Below, piece by piece: positions 9,232 through 19,261 of a stretch of 64,000 bases of DNA (positions are counted from its first letter, which is position 1; every line of letters begins with the position of its first letter). The position numbers and the translations under genes were made by a program. The stretch covers positions 6,138,001 to 6,202,000 of the forward strand of contig NZ_CP036426.1 in NCBI RefSeq assembly GCF_007752535.1. Reading direction: 5' to 3'. The notes under the pieces are model-generated. The model ran no database searches. It saw only the letters and a list, made by a program, of their open reading frames with translations, and had not been told where the DNA came from. The DNA comes from Tautonia plasticadhaerens (GTDB lineage: Bacteria > Planctomycetota > Planctomycetia > Isosphaerales > Isosphaeraceae).

Positions 9232-10575
9232 ATGATTCGTCGCCAGTTCTTCCGCGCCGGGGCGGCCGGGCTCGCCCTCTCGGCCGCGGGGCGATTCGCC
9301 GAGGCGGCCGCCGCCATGCAGGGCAAGCGAGTCGGCCTAATCGGCACCGGGTGGTACGGCAAGGTCGACCTGTTCCGCCTGCTCCAGGTCGCCCCGGTCG
9401 AAGTCGTCTCTCTCTGCGACGTCGACTCGAGGCTTCTCTCCGAGGCCGCAGAGATGGTGGCCCTGCGGCAGAAATCGGGCAAGACGCCGAGAACGTACTC
9501 CGACTACCGGGAGATGCTCAAGGAGGGCGACCTCGACATCGTCCTCGTCGCGACGCCCGACCACTGGCACGCCCTGCCGATGATCGCCGCCGTCGAGGCC
9601 GGGGCCGACGTCTGGGTGCAGAAGCCGATCAGCGTCGACGTCGCCGAGGGCAAGGCCATGCTGGACGCCGCCCGGAAGCACGGCAGGGTCGTCCAGGTCG
9701 GCACCCAGCGTCGGAGCACGCCCCACCTGATCGAGGCCAGGGACCGGGTCGTCCGCGAGGGCCTGCTCGGGAAGATCGGCCACGCGGAAGTCTACTGCTA
9801 TTATCACATGAGGAACCGGAGCAATCCCCCCGACTCCGCCCCGCCCGACCACCTCGACTGGGAGATGTGGACCGGCCCGGCACCGATGCGGCCCTACAAC
9901 CCGATCGCCCACCCCCGCGGCTGGCGGTCGTTCACGGAGTACGGCAACGGGATCGTCGGGGACATGTGCATCCACATGCTCGACATGCTCCGCTGGATGT
10001 GCGAGCTAGGCTGGCCGAATCGGGTCTCCTCGTCCGGCGGGATCTACGTCCACCCGGAGGCGAAGGCGAACATCAGCGACACCCAGACGGCCACCTTCGA
10101 GTTCGACGAGTTCCCGGTCGTCTGGCAGCATCGGACCTGGGGCCACCCCGTCGACCCCGATTACCCCTGGGGTGCGACGATCTACGGCGACAAGGGGACC
10201 TTGAAGCTGAGCGTCCACAGCTATGACTTCATCCCGGAGGGGGACGGCGAGCCCATCCACGGGGACGTCGTGTACGAGCTGGACCGATACCCCGAGGACC
10301 GGACCGAGAAGGATCTGGAACGGCACGTCGCGCCCGCGGTCCGCCTGCACATGCTGGACTTCCTCGGGGCCATCGAGTCCCGCGGGACGCCGGTGGCGGA
10401 CATCGAGCAGGGCCACATCTCGACGGCGTCCTGCATCCTCGCGAACCTCTCGATGAACCTCGGCCGGACGCTCTCCTGGGACCCCGAGGCGGGGAAGGTC
10501 GTGGGCGACGAGGAGGCCAATCGACTGCTGGCCAGGCCCTATCGCGACCCCTGGCGACATCCCGGGACCGCCTGA
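9232..10575 (+). CDS. Gfo/Idh/MocA-family oxidoreductase with Tat signal
   Basis: This 447-residue NAD(P)-dependent sugar or polyol oxidoreductase belongs to a family heavily expanded in planctomycetes. It starts with a short twin-arginine leader (MIRRQFFRAGAAGLALSAAG), so it is exported folded. The Rossmann domain opens with VGLIGTGWYGK and contains VATPDHWHALPMIAA and the EKP-like loop WVQKPIS (the usual Glu of EKP is Gln here). The C-terminal alpha/beta domain carries GNGIVGDMCIHMLDMLRW, which places the family's catalytic His region. A terminator follows the stop. The substrate is unknown. Confidence 0.93.
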   Translation: MIRRQFFRAGAAGLALSAAGRFAEAAAAMQGKRVGLIGTGWYGKVDLFRLLQVAPVEVVSLCDVDSRLLSEAAEMVALRQKSGKTPRTYSDYREMLKEGDLDIVLVATPDHWHALPMIAAVEAGADVWVQKPISVDVAEGKAMLDAARKHGRVVQVGTQRRSTPHLIEARDRVVREGLLGKIGHAEVYCYYHMRNRSNPPDSAPPDHLDWEMWTGPAPMRPYNPIAHPRGWRSFTEYGNGIVGDMCIHMLDMLRWMCELGWPNRVSSSGGIYVHPEAKANISDTQTATFEFDEFPVVWQHRTWGHPVDPDYPWGATIYGDKGTLKLSVHSYDFIPEGDGEPIHGDVVYELDRYPEDRTEKDLERHVAPAVRLHMLDFLGAIESRGTPVADIEQGHISTASCILANLSMNLGRTLSWDPEAGKVVGDEEANRLLARPYRDPWRHPGTA

Positions 10576-10600
10576 CCGGGCACCGATTCGCCCTTCGAGG

Positions 10601-10644
10601 ATCCCCGGGCCGACGGTCCCGTCCGGACCGGTCCGGGGATTTTT
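10601..10644 (+). terminator. Rho-independent terminator
   Basis: ATCCCCGG at 10601-10608 pairs with CCGGGGAT at 10633-10640, extended inward by a G-U and three further pairs, and is followed by TTTT (10641-10644). It lies 26 bases after the oxidoreductase stop and is the most classical intrinsic terminator in the window. Confidence 0.75.
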
Positions 10645-11057
10645 CCTCGTCCCTGTCGGGATTCGACCCGGGATTCCGACCGGGATCGCATGGGCCCAGA
10701 CGCGATCCGTCCGCGTCGGGAAAAAACGCCGGGAGCGATCTGGTACAGCTCGAGGGGGATGTGATATAGAAGTGCCGTGCCATGGCCCCATGCCGGACCG
10801 CCAGGACGGACGTCAGCACGAGGCCCCGATTCCCACCTGGTCTCACATCCGAGCTTCGCGAGCCATGGACGGCGCCCCTGAGACATCGTGAGATGTCACC
10901 GTTGAGGATGGAACCGACGAACGCCAGCTCGCCCTGTCGCGGGCCCGACCGCAACTCATCGTAGACCCGCAATCCTCTGCCGAGCGGAAGGGTTGTGAAC
11001 GGATTCGAGCGTGCGCGATCCCCTCGCGACGCAGCATCTCGCACGGAGGAGAGACCG
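10645..11057. other. Intergenic region upstream of the long TPR gene
   Basis: About 410 bp without a convincing gene. It contains GTGATATAGA (10761-10770), one of few AT-rich hexamer contexts here, with TGGTAC about 16 bases upstream; this may be a promoter of the TPR gene, but the -35 is poor. Short open frames inside it show no family resemblance. Confidence 0.4.
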
Positions 11058-14000
11058 ATGTCCGTCCGCTGGAAGCCCCTGATCGTCCTCTCGGGGTTGT
11101 TCGTGGCCGTGGCCCTCTGCGGGCTCCTGGCCTTCGTCTTCGTCTCCGGCCAGGCCGACGCGGAGGAGATCCTCGCCCAGGCCCGCGCCGCGAAGGAGGA
11201 GGGCAGGTTCGAGGAGGCGGAGATCTACTTCCTCCAGGCCAGCCAGGTCGACCCGAGGCGGGCCGAGACCCACCGGGAGCTCTCCGGGTTCTATGATGAG
11301 TGGCTCTCCAGGGCCGAACCTTCGAAGCGGCCCCACCTCCAGGGCCTGAGGCTGCGTCACCTCCTGGAGGCGACCAAGTACGACAAGACCGCCCTCGAGC
11401 CCCGCCGGGCGCTGCTGGCCGAGAGCCTCTCCGGCGACAACCCCGCCGAACAGGCGCACTGGGCCCGGGAGGTGATCGCACTCGCCCCGGACGACGCCGA
11501 TGCCCTCTACGTCCTGGCCGCCGAGGCCCTCGACGCGACCCCCGCGAACGTCACTGAGGCCGGCCGGATCTTCGAGACGCTGAAGAAGGTCGCGCCCGGC
11601 CGCGATCGGACCAACTGGATCGAAGCCCGGATCGCCCAGGCGTCGCAGGACGTCGCCTCGCTCGATCGCATCCTCGCGCAGGCCGCAGGGGCCGGACCTG
11701 CCGAAGGGGATGAGGAGCTCGACCAGCTCTGTCGACTCCGACTCCTGGTTCTCGGGCTGGAGCGGGCCGAGGCCGTCGAGGCCCAGGCTCCGATCCTCTC
11801 CCGGATCCAGGGACAGGCCGACCTCATCCTCGACCAAACCGACCTCCAGGCGAACCGGGTGGTCGAGCTGCACCGGCTTTCGAAGCGCGTCCGGGACGCC
11901 CTCGTCCTCGCCGACGCGGACTCGGCCGAAGATCGCTGGAAGGCGCTCGCCGACTCGATCGATCGGGGGTTCAAGGTCACCCTGGAAGGGGACGAGGAGC
12001 TCGGGCTCTGGGTCCATCAGGCCTTCGCCGAGCACCTGAACCTGCGGGGGGACCGGGGGCGCTGCCTGGAGGTGATCCAGACGGCCCTGACCCCTGAAGT
12101 CCTCAAGGATGCCTCGCTCCAGGACGACGTGATGCGGATGCGCGAGACGGCCATCAAGGCCGCCCTCGCCGACACAAACGATGCCGACCGCTTCGCCAAG
12201 GCCGGGCCGCACATCGAGGCCTTGATCGCCGGCACGAGGCCCGAGTATCAAGGGCTCGGCCACCTGTTCCAGGGCGCCATCGGCCTCGAACGATCCGGAT
12301 TGACCGGACCGGGGACGAAAGCCGAGCGTCCGGAGCAGGGCAAGGCGCTGATCGCGGCGAGGTCGCACCTCAGGGAGGCGACCGTCAAGCTCCCCAACGT
12401 GGTCATGGCCAAGGCGCTCTACGGCATCGCCTTGATGATGTCGGGCGAGACCGGGCTCGGGCGACAGCACCTGCTCCAGGCCCAGAGGGCCGAGGAAGTC
12501 CGGCCCGGGACCCTGGAGCCTCGCTACCAGATCTGGGCCGCCTGGAGCCTCCTCGAGGCGGAGTACCCGGAAGAGGCAGAGCGGATCGTCAACCGGCTCG
12601 TCGGCTCCGCCGACCGAGATCCGAGTCTTGCCGCACTCGCCGGCACGATCAGACTGCTCCAGGGGGAGATCGCCCGGGGCCGACGATCGACCCGCGACCT
12701 GGAAGTCGCCCGCACGGCCTACAGCAGTGCGCTCGTCGACGGCGAGGACGTCCCGCCGGCCGTCTCACTCCGGCTCGCCGAGCTGACCATCGCGATGGAC
12801 GGCCCCGAGGCCGGACTCGCCCAGCTCGACATGCTCCGCGAACGCGGCGAGGGCACCCCGACGCTGGAGGCCCTCGCGGTGTCGACCCTCATCGACCTCG
12901 AACGGATCGACGAGGCGACCGCCACGCTCGATCGGGCCCGGGCGCAGTACCCGGCCGACCCCCAACTCGCCGTACTCGACGCCGCGATCCTGCTCATGCA
13001 GGAGCAGGCCGAGCAGGCCGAACAAGTGCTCGCCGCCTTCCTCGCCGAGCACCCCGATGAACTCACGGTCATCGAGACCCGGGCCCGGATCCTGGCCTCC
13101 CCGCAACTCAACCGCGTCGACGAGGCCCGTTCGATCCTCTCCGAGGCCGCCGAGCGATCCGGCGTGACCTCGCCCTTGATCCAGCTAGCGATGCTCGACA
13201 TCGTCCGGGAAGACTACGACGCCGCGAGCGAGACCGTCGGGACGATCCGGTCCCGTTGGCCGGAGGCCTCGGCCGCCGACCTGCTCGACGCCCAGATCTG
13301 CATCGGCCGCCGCGACTATCCCGGCGCCTCGCGGGCCTTCGACGCGGCCCTCAAGAAGGACCCTAGCAACAAGGTCGCCCTCTTCTGGAACGCCCAGCTC
13401 GACGCCGCGAATGGCTCCGCCGCCCGCGCCGCCGAGGTCCTCCAGGCGATCCTCCGCGACCACCCCGTCAAGGAGCTGAAGGACGGAGTTACGCTCTCCA
13501 CGGCCGCCGAGTGGTCGCTCGCCGAACTCTCGATGGAGAGCCGCGATTTCGACGCGGCCATCGCCCGCCTCCAGTCGATCGTGGAGGACGGCACCTCCGA
13601 GTCGATGACCCGGGCCGCACGATGGCGGTTGATCGCCGCCCGGGCCCACAAGGGCGACTGGCCCGAGGCGAAGAAGGAGCTGATCGCGCTGCTCAACGAG
13701 CCCGATTCGACGATCGACGAGCGCGTCCAGGCAGCCGACTTCTTCCGACAGAACGGCGAGTCCGCACTCGCCGGCAAGCTGGTCGACCAGGTCCTGGATC
13801 ACAAGCCGGGCCATTCCGGGGCGGTCGTCCTCAAGGCCTACTTGCTCGACGAGGAAGGCAGGACGGCCGAGGCGGTCGACCGGCTCCGCTCCGCGATCGA
13901 ACTCGGAGAGCAGCCCCCCGCCGTCTACCTGATGCTCGCGGCCTTCGCCGCCGAGGGGGACGCCACCGAGGACACGATCTCGGGCGTCCGGGCCACGCTC

Positions 14001-15647
14001 GAGGACGGGCTGGAGGTCCACCCGGACTCGATCGACTTGACACGGACGATCTATGAGTTGATCCGCGACTCGGAGGGGGTCGACGCGGCCCTCGCCTTCG
14101 CCGAGGAGAAAGCCGAAGGGGAGTCCGACGGCGACCAGCTCCGCCGCCTGCTGGTCGACCTCTATACCCGCGAGGGCCGACTCGACGAGGCCGAGTCGCT
14201 GGTCGAGACCCTGCTGGACGCGACCCCGATGAACGCCCGACTCGCCTCGGGCCTAATCACGATCGTCTCCTCGAAGGCGGTCCGGGCCGCCCGCGAAGAT
14301 CGTCGGAAGGACGAGGTTGAACTGAACGGCCGGACGCTCGCACTGCTCCAGGAGTTCCGGGAGCGCTTCCCCGACGACCTCCGCTTCCCCCAGGCCGAGA
14401 GCGAGCTGGCCATGCGGCAGGGCGATTATGCCCGGGCCGAGGCGGTCGCCCGACAGGTCGAACAGATCAACCCCGATTCGCCGATCGGCCCCCTGCTCCG
14501 CGCCCAGGCATATCGGGACCAGGGCTTCGACGACCGCGCCATCCAGGCCTACTGCGACGCCCTCGACCAGAACGCCCACCGGGACGACATCCGCCTGGTC
14601 CTGGGTCAGCTGCTGCTCTCGGTCGGCCGGGCCGACGAGGCCCGGGTCGAATCCGAGCGCATCCTGGAGCGGTCCCCCTCGATGGGCACAGCCCTCCTGC
14701 TGAAGGCCGCCTCGATTGTCGCCCAGTCCGGGACCGCCGAGCAGGTGGCCGCCCGGCAAGACGAGGCCCTCGCCCTGCTTCGGAAGGCCGTTGAGGGCGA
14801 CCCCCTGTTTTCGGGTGCCTACCTCGAGATCGCCCGGATCGAGCACCTCCGGGGGAACACCCCCGCCGCTGTCGCCACCATGCACGCCGCCCGAGAAGCG
14901 ATCCCCGGCGACGACCAGATCCTCTCGGACCTCGTCCGTTACCTCGTCCTGCCGCCCGTCGACGGCTCCGCCTCGGGCGAGGGCCTGGTGGCGGAGGCCG
15001 AGCAGATCGCCCGGAATGCCGGCGATGGCGACACCAGCGGCTCCGTCTCGCTGGCGCTGGCACTCGGATTCCACCGAGGCGGACGACCAGACCTCGCCCA
15101 GCCCTGGGCCGAGCGGGCATCGGGCCTGCTCGAGAACCCGATGGTCTTCACTACGCACGGCGACATCCTCCTCTCCCACGCCGAGTCTCAGGACGACCCC
15201 GGCCGGGCCCGGGGCCTGCTCGAGGAGGCCGTGGCGATGTACGACAAGGTCCTCGCGATCGATTCGAAGTCGATCGAGGCGATCAACAACAAGGCCTGGA
15301 TCCTGCACCGACACTTCAAGCAGGATCGAGAGGCCCTGGAACTGGCCGAGGGGCTACTCGGGCGGGTCGAGCGCAGGACGCTGCCCGCGGAGTTCTTCGA
15401 CACGCTCGGTTCGATCCAGCAGGCCGTCGGCCGTCAGAAGGATGCCGAGGAGTCATTCTCCGAGGGCCTGAAGCAGTCCCCGGACCTCGCCGTCCTGAAT
15501 TTCCACATGGGTCGCCTCATCGCCGAGGACCGGGAGCGATCGGCCCGCGCGGGCCAGTACCTCGCCCGGGCCTGGGAGGCCCGAGGTCAGCTCTCCCCCG
15601 AAGAAATCGAGGAATTGCAGACCCTCCGAGACCGGGTCGGCGGCTGA
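11058..15647 (+). CDS. Very long membrane-anchored TPR protein
   Basis: This 1529-residue protein starts at the ATG at 11058 behind GGAGGAGAG; the frame is open 21 codons upstream but without a ribosome site. Residues about 6-29 form one hydrophobic N-terminal helix (PLIVLSGLFVAVALCGLLAF), so the rest probably lies in the periplasm. The remainder is helical with many degenerate TPR units, for example KEEGRFEEAEIYFLQASQVD, GDWPEAKKELIALLNEPD, GDYARAEAVARQVEQINPDS and GRQKDAEESFSEGLKQSPD. It is acidic overall and has no catalytic motif. Its size and layout resemble TPR scaffolds of exopolysaccharide/PEP-CTERM systems (PrsT-like), but no such genes are adjacent. A scaffold role is inference. Confidence 0.9.
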   Translation: MSVRWKPLIVLSGLFVAVALCGLLAFVFVSGQADAEEILAQARAAKEEGRFEEAEIYFLQASQVDPRRAETHRELSGFYDEWLSRAEPSKRPHLQGLRLRHLLEATKYDKTALEPRRALLAESLSGDNPAEQAHWAREVIALAPDDADALYVLAAEALDATPANVTEAGRIFETLKKVAPGRDRTNWIEARIAQASQDVASLDRILAQAAGAGPAEGDEELDQLCRLRLLVLGLERAEAVEAQAPILSRIQGQADLILDQTDLQANRVVELHRLSKRVRDALVLADADSAEDRWKALADSIDRGFKVTLEGDEELGLWVHQAFAEHLNLRGDRGRCLEVIQTALTPEVLKDASLQDDVMRMRETAIKAALADTNDADRFAKAGPHIEALIAGTRPEYQGLGHLFQGAIGLERSGLTGPGTKAERPEQGKALIAARSHLREATVKLPNVVMAKALYGIALMMSGETGLGRQHLLQAQRAEEVRPGTLEPRYQIWAAWSLLEAEYPEEAERIVNRLVGSADRDPSLAALAGTIRLLQGEIARGRRSTRDLEVARTAYSSALVDGEDVPPAVSLRLAELTIAMDGPEAGLAQLDMLRERGEGTPTLEALAVSTLIDLERIDEATATLDRARAQYPADPQLAVLDAAILLMQEQAEQAEQVLAAFLAEHPDELTVIETRARILASPQLNRVDEARSILSEAAERSGVTSPLIQLAMLDIVREDYDAASETVGTIRSRWPEASAADLLDAQICIGRRDYPGASRAFDAALKKDPSNKVALFWNAQLDAANGSAARAAEVLQAILRDHPVKELKDGVTLSTAAEWSLAELSMESRDFDAAIARLQSIVEDGTSESMTRAARWRLIAARAHKGDWPEAKKELIALLNEPDSTIDERVQAADFFRQNGESALAGKLVDQVLDHKPGHSGAVVLKAYLLDEEGRTAEAVDRLRSAIELGEQPPAVYLMLAAFAAEGDATEDTISGVRATLEDGLEVHPDSIDLTRTIYELIRDSEGVDAALAFAEEKAEGESDGDQLRRLLVDLYTREGRLDEAESLVETLLDATPMNARLASGLITIVSSKAVRAAREDRRKDEVELNGRTLALLQEFRERFPDDLRFPQAESELAMRQGDYARAEAVARQVEQINPDSPIGPLLRAQAYRDQGFDDRAIQAYCDALDQNAHRDDIRLVLGQLLLSVGRADEARVESERILERSPSMGTALLLKAASIVAQSGTAEQVAARQDEALALLRKAVEGDPLFSGAYLEIARIEHLRGNTPAAVATMHAAREAIPGDDQILSDLVRYLVLPPVDGSASGEGLVAEAEQIARNAGDGDTSGSVSLALALGFHRGGRPDLAQPWAERASGLLENPMVFTTHGDILLSHAESQDDPGRARGLLEEAVAMYDKVLAIDSKSIEAINNKAWILHRHFKQDREALELAEGLLGRVERRTLPAEFFDTLGSIQQAVGRQKDAEESFSEGLKQSPDLAVLNFHMGRLIAEDRERSARAGQYLARAWEARGQLSPEEIEELQTLRDRVGG

Positions 15648-15680
15648 TCGGAACGACCCATCGGCCGGACTCCTCACCCC

Positions 15681-15711
15681 GACCCGCCCCCGTCCTGATG
15701 GGGGGTGGGTC
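15681..15711. terminator. Hairpin between convergent TPR and bioF genes
   Basis: GACCCGCCCCC (15681-15691) pairs with GGGGGTGGGTC (15701-15711) over 11 positions with one G-T wobble; the 9-base loop is GTCCTGATG. It lies between two convergent stops only 70 bp apart and can serve both. No clear T-tract. Confidence 0.55.
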
Positions 15712-15716
15712 GTTGC

Positions 15717-16889
15717 TCATCGCGGCTTCAGCCGAACCATCGCGTCGACGAGCGCATCGAGGTCGGAATCCAGGTGGCTCGTCGACAACCCGATCCGGAG
15801 TCGGGCGGATCCCCGGGGGACCGTCGGCGGGCGGATCGCGGGGACGATCATCCGCTCCGCTCGAAGGGCGAGGGAGAGGGTCACGGCCGAGGCCGAATCC
15901 CCCAGGAGCACGGGGACGATCGGCCCGGTCGACTCGGGCACCGCGTAACCCCCGTCTCGGAGCCGATCCCGGAGCCGTCGCCCCAGTTCCTGGATCCGAT
16001 CCCGTCGCCACGGCTCCTCGACGACGATCCGCAGCGCCCGTCTCGCGGCGGCGGCGGCGGGGGCGGGGAGCGCGGTGGAGTAGATCAACGTCGGGGCATG
16101 ATTGATCAGGTGGTCGACGAGCCTGCGTGACCCGGCCACGAAGCCGCCGATCGACCCGAGCGCCTTGGACAGGGTGCCCACGCGAATCGGCACCCGATCG
16201 GCCACCCCGAGGGCGGAGGCCGCCCCCCGGCCGTCGGGCCCGAGGACTCCTGTCCCATGGGCCTCGTCGACCAGCAACATCGCCCCGAACCGCTCGGCGA
16301 TCCCCACCAACTCGGGCAGGGGGGCGAGGTCGCCGTCCATGCTGAAGACCCCGTCGGTGGCGATGAGGATTCGACGATGGCGATCACGCCCCCGGTCCAG
16401 GGCCGTCACGAGGCGATCGAGGTCACCATGCGGGTAGACTCGCAACGCGGCTCCGGAGAGCCGCGCGCCCTGGACCAGGCTCGAGTGGTCCAGGCGATCG
16501 ATGAAGACCGCATCCCCGGGCCCCACCAGCGCGGAGATCGTGCCGAGGTTCGCCGCGTATCCCGTCGGGAAGAGGACGACCGCCTCGGTCCGCTCGAATG
16601 CGGCCAGCGCGTCCGACAGCTCCTGATGGGCATCCTTCCAACCCGAGACCAGCGGAGACGCACCCGCCCCCCAGCCATGCCGCTCGGCTTCCCGGATCGC
16701 GGCGGCGATGACCCTCGGATCGCCCGAGAGGCCGAGATAGTCGTTCGAGGCGAAGTCGATCAGGTCTCCCCCCTGGTGCTCCGCCCTGCCGGTTCGACCC
16801 GGGCCGAGCGGGATCAGGCCCCGCTCCAGGCCCAGCCGGCGGCGCTGCTCTGAGATCTCGTCGATCCAGGAGAGGGGATCGGGGGTCAT
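15717..16889 (-). CDS. bioF: 8-amino-7-oxononanoate synthase BioF
   Basis: BioF condenses pimeloyl-ACP (or -CoA) with L-alanine, using PLP, as the first committed step of the biotin ring pathway. The 390-residue protein starts at the ATG at 16887-16889, overlapping the ketosynthase stop by 4 bp (ATGA), so the two are translationally coupled. Family motifs are intact: FASNDYLGLSGDP, FPTGYAANLGTISAL, DRLDHSSLVQGARLS, LVDEAHGTGVLG with the PLP-binding Asp, and the Schiff-base lysine Lys242 in GTLSKALGSIGGF. The 2-amino-3-ketobutyrate ligase (Kbl) family is a close relative, but bioB in the same operon settles the call. Confidence 0.95.
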   Translation of the reverse strand: MTPDPLSWIDEISEQRRRLGLERGLIPLGPGRTGRAEHQGGDLIDFASNDYLGLSGDPRVIAAAIREAERHGWGAGASPLVSGWKDAHQELSDALAAFERTEAVVLFPTGYAANLGTISALVGPGDAVFIDRLDHSSLVQGARLSGAALRVYPHGDLDRLVTALDRGRDRHRRILIATDGVFSMDGDLAPLPELVGIAERFGAMLLVDEAHGTGVLGPDGRGAASALGVADRVPIRVGTLSKALGSIGGFVAGSRRLVDHLINHAPTLIYSTALPAPAAAAARRALRIVVEEPWRRDRIQELGRRLRDRLRDGGYAVPESTGPIVPVLLGDSASAVTLSLALRAERMIVPAIRPPTVPRGSARLRIGLSTSHLDSDLDALVDAMVRLKPR

Positions 16890-18181
16890 GGGGATTCGCT
16901 TCGGCGAGGTGGTCTCGGGGGCATCGGCACCGACGGTCGTCGGGGCCCATCGGGGCGCCGCAGCACGGCGACTCCCAGGTGGCCCCCGAATCCGATCGAG
17001 AACTTCAAGGCCGTCCCGATCGGCCGATACCGGCCGACCCCGGGGGTGCCGTCCAGGTCGCAGGCGGGGTCGGGGTCGGTGAGGTTCAGGGTCGGGGGCA
17101 CGAATTGGTCCCGGATGGCGAGGCACGTGATCGCCAGTTCCACGGCTCCCGACCCGCCGAGGAGGTGGCCGATTTGCGCCTTGTTCGCCGAGCAGGACAC
17201 CCCATCGGCATGGGAGCCGAGTGCCCGTCGGATCGCCCGGCACTCGAGGGGATCGTTGTCCCTGGTCGCCGTCCCATGCACATTGACGTGATCGACCTCG
17301 TCCGGGACGACGCCGCATCGCGTCATCGCCTCGGCGATCAGCATCGCGAACCGGCCCGGGTCGGGATCGAGCCTCGTCTCGTGCCCGGCCCCGGAACCCA
17401 ACGCCCCGCCCAGGACCTCGGCGTACGGGAGGACCCCGCGATGACGAGCATGCTCCTCCCGCTCCAGGACGAGGACCGCACCCCCTTCCCCGACGAGGAA
17501 GCCGCTCCTTGCCCGATCCCAGGGCCGGACCGCGGCGATCGGATCCTCCCCGACCCGGGCCAGGACCCTCATCCGAGCGAAGGCGCCGAGGACGAGGGGC
17601 TCAATCGAGGACTCGGTCGCCCCGGCAAGCGCCAGGTCGCACGTTCCGATTCGAATCAACTCGGCCGCTCGGAGGACCGCCATCAGCCCCGTCGCGCAGG
17701 CGGCCACGGGAGCTATGCTCGGGCCACGGAGTCCGAGCGATTCGAACGCGGACCGGGCCCCGGCATCCGGCCAACATCGGGTCCAGTCGGGATCGACCGC
17801 GTCCAGGGCCGCAGGCCCTCCGTGATGCAAATGTCGGTGCGCCCGGGCCAATCGGCCGATGTCACCCTTGCTCAGTCCGATCACCGTCGCGGCTCGGTCC
17901 GGGTCGAAGTTCGGCCGCTCCCCTTCGAACAGCCTCGCATCCCGGACGGCCTCACTCACCTCGTTTTCGCCCGGGGTCGTTTGCCGACGATTGGCCGGAT
18001 GGGCGGGGTAGCCGTGCCAGCGTCCGCCGTGCCCCGGCAGGATCGACGAGAGCGATCGGGCGGCCGACCGGCCCGCCCGCAGGCCCTCCCAGGTCGAGAC
18101 GGCGTCCGGCCCGAGCCCCGTCCGGAGGCCGATGCCGGTGACGACGACCCTGGGCGTGCGACTCCTGCTCGACTCGATCAT
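16886..18181 (-). CDS. FabF-type beta-ketoacyl-ACP synthase inside the biotin operon
   Basis: This 431-residue thiolase-fold ketosynthase starts at the ATG at 18179-18181 (MIESSRSRTP), 34 bp after the bioB stop. It condenses an acyl chain with malonyl-ACP. The Cys-His-His triad is complete: Cys162 (VAACATGLMA), His302 (NVHGTATRDND) and His339 (KAQIGHLLGGSGA), with Lys335 as in KAS I/II. It is divergent from housekeeping FabF around the active site and in residues 60-110. Its place between bioB and bioF, with a 4-bp overlap to bioF, suggests it makes or extends the pimeloyl precursor (inference). BioZ of other bacteria does a similar job but is FabH-like. Secondary-metabolite ketosynthase is the alternative. 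Confidence 0.88.
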   Translation of the reverse strand: MIESSRSRTPRVVVTGIGLRTGLGPDAVSTWEGLRAGRSAARSLSSILPGHGGRWHGYPAHPANRRQTTPGENEVSEAVRDARLFEGERPNFDPDRAATVIGLSKGDIGRLARAHRHLHHGGPAALDAVDPDWTRCWPDAGARSAFESLGLRGPSIAPVAACATGLMAVLRAAELIRIGTCDLALAGATESSIEPLVLGAFARMRVLARVGEDPIAAVRPWDRARSGFLVGEGGAVLVLEREEHARHRGVLPYAEVLGGALGSGAGHETRLDPDPGRFAMLIAEAMTRCGVVPDEVDHVNVHGTATRDNDPLECRAIRRALGSHADGVSCSANKAQIGHLLGGSGAVELAITCLAIRDQFVPPTLNLTDPDPACDLDGTPGVGRYRPIGTALKFSIGFGGHLGVAVLRRPDGPRRPSVPMPPRPPRRSESP

Positions 18182-18215
18182 GCTCGGGGACCGGGGGGGC
18201 CGGGGACGGCTGTCC

Positions 18216-19184
18216 TCAGCAGGGGTCGGCCTCCCGGGCGTGGAGGCCGAGCCGGGCGAACAGCATCGCGTCGGCGTCGACATCCGGGTTCGGAGTCGTC
18301 AGGAGCCTCTCCCCAGCGAAGATCGAGTTGGCACCGGCGAGGAAGCAGAGCGCCTGCTCGGGCTCGCTCATCTGCAATCGGCCGGCGGAGAGTCGGACCA
18401 TCGCCGTCGGCATCAGGACCCGGGCGGTTGCCACGGCCCGGACCATCGCCCAGATGTCGAGCCTGGGTTGATCCGCCAGGGGAGTCCCCTCGACCGGGAC
18501 CAAGGCATTGATCGGCACCGACTCGGGGTGCTCCGGCAGGTTGGCCAGGGTGTGGAGTAGGGCGATCCGATCCTCCTCCGACTCCCCCATCCCAAGGATC
18601 CCGCCGCAGCAGACGGAGACCCCGGCCTCCCGGACGTGCCGGAGTGTCTCCAGGCGATCGTCGTACGACCGAGTGGTGATGATCCGATCGTAATACGACT
18701 CGGAGGTGTCGAGGTTGTGATTGTAGGCGTCGAGCCCGGCCTCCTTCAGGCGGCGGGCCTGGTCGGCGGTGACCATTCCCAGGGTCGTGCAGACCTCGAG
18801 CCCGCCGAGACCCTTGATGCGCCGGATCATCTCGAGCACGCGATTGAACCGGGCGTCGTCCTTCGCCTCCCGCCAGGCGGCTCCCATGCAGAACCGGGTC
18901 GCGCCATCGGCCTTGGCCTCCTCGGCGGCGGCGACGACGGCCTCGACGTCCATCAGCGGTTCCGAGGCGACGGGCGACCGGTGGTGGGCCGATTGGGGGC
19001 AGTACGCGCAATCCTCGGGACAGCCGCCGGTCTTGATCGAAAGCAACCGGCAGACCTGGACCTCGCCGATTGCGTGGTGCCGGCGATGGACCTCGGCGGC
19101 CCGGAGGATCAGCTCCAGGACGGGGGAGCGGTAGATCGAGGTGACCTCGTCGAGCGACGGGCGGGAAGTCGGGGCGGTTAGCAT
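18216..19184 (-). CDS. bioB: Biotin synthase BioB
   Basis: BioB inserts sulfur into dethiobiotin by radical SAM chemistry. The 322-residue protein has the radical SAM cluster [11 protein letters not shown] (Cys55, Cys59, Cys62) and the family segments [34 protein letters not shown] and the C-terminal [11 protein letters not shown] motif. The cysteines that hold the second [2Fe-2S] cluster appear to be present (Cys in FCMG, EVCTT and SVCCGG). Length is normal. It is the first of three biotin-related genes on this strand; bioA and bioD are not in the window. Confidence 0.96.
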   Translation of the reverse strand: MLTAPTSRPSLDEVTSIYRSPVLELILRAAEVHRRHHAIGEVQVCRLLSIKTGGCPEDCAYCPQSAHHRSPVASEPLMDVEAVVAAAEEAKADGATRFCMGAAWREAKDDARFNRVLEMIRRIKGLGGLEVCTTLGMVTADQARRLKEAGLDAYNHNLDTSESYYDRIITTRSYDDRLETLRHVREAGVSVCCGGILGMGESEEDRIALLHTLANLPEHPESVPINALVPVEGTPLADQPRLDIWAMVRAVATARVLMPTAMVRLSAGRLQMSEPEQALCFLAGANSIFAGERLLTTPNPDVDADAMLFARLGLHAREADPC

Positions 19185-19261
19185 GTGCGGGGCTTCAGCG
19201 TGTCAGGTAGTCGGTCGACGATCACGGGATCGGAGGTTTCGGCGGCTCGGCCGGGGGCACG

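Noticed and set aside
10956-12470. Long minus-strand frame (504 residues) opposite the TPR gene.
   Set aside because: The TPR repeats on the plus strand explain the region; the antisense translation is low-complexity with no domain.
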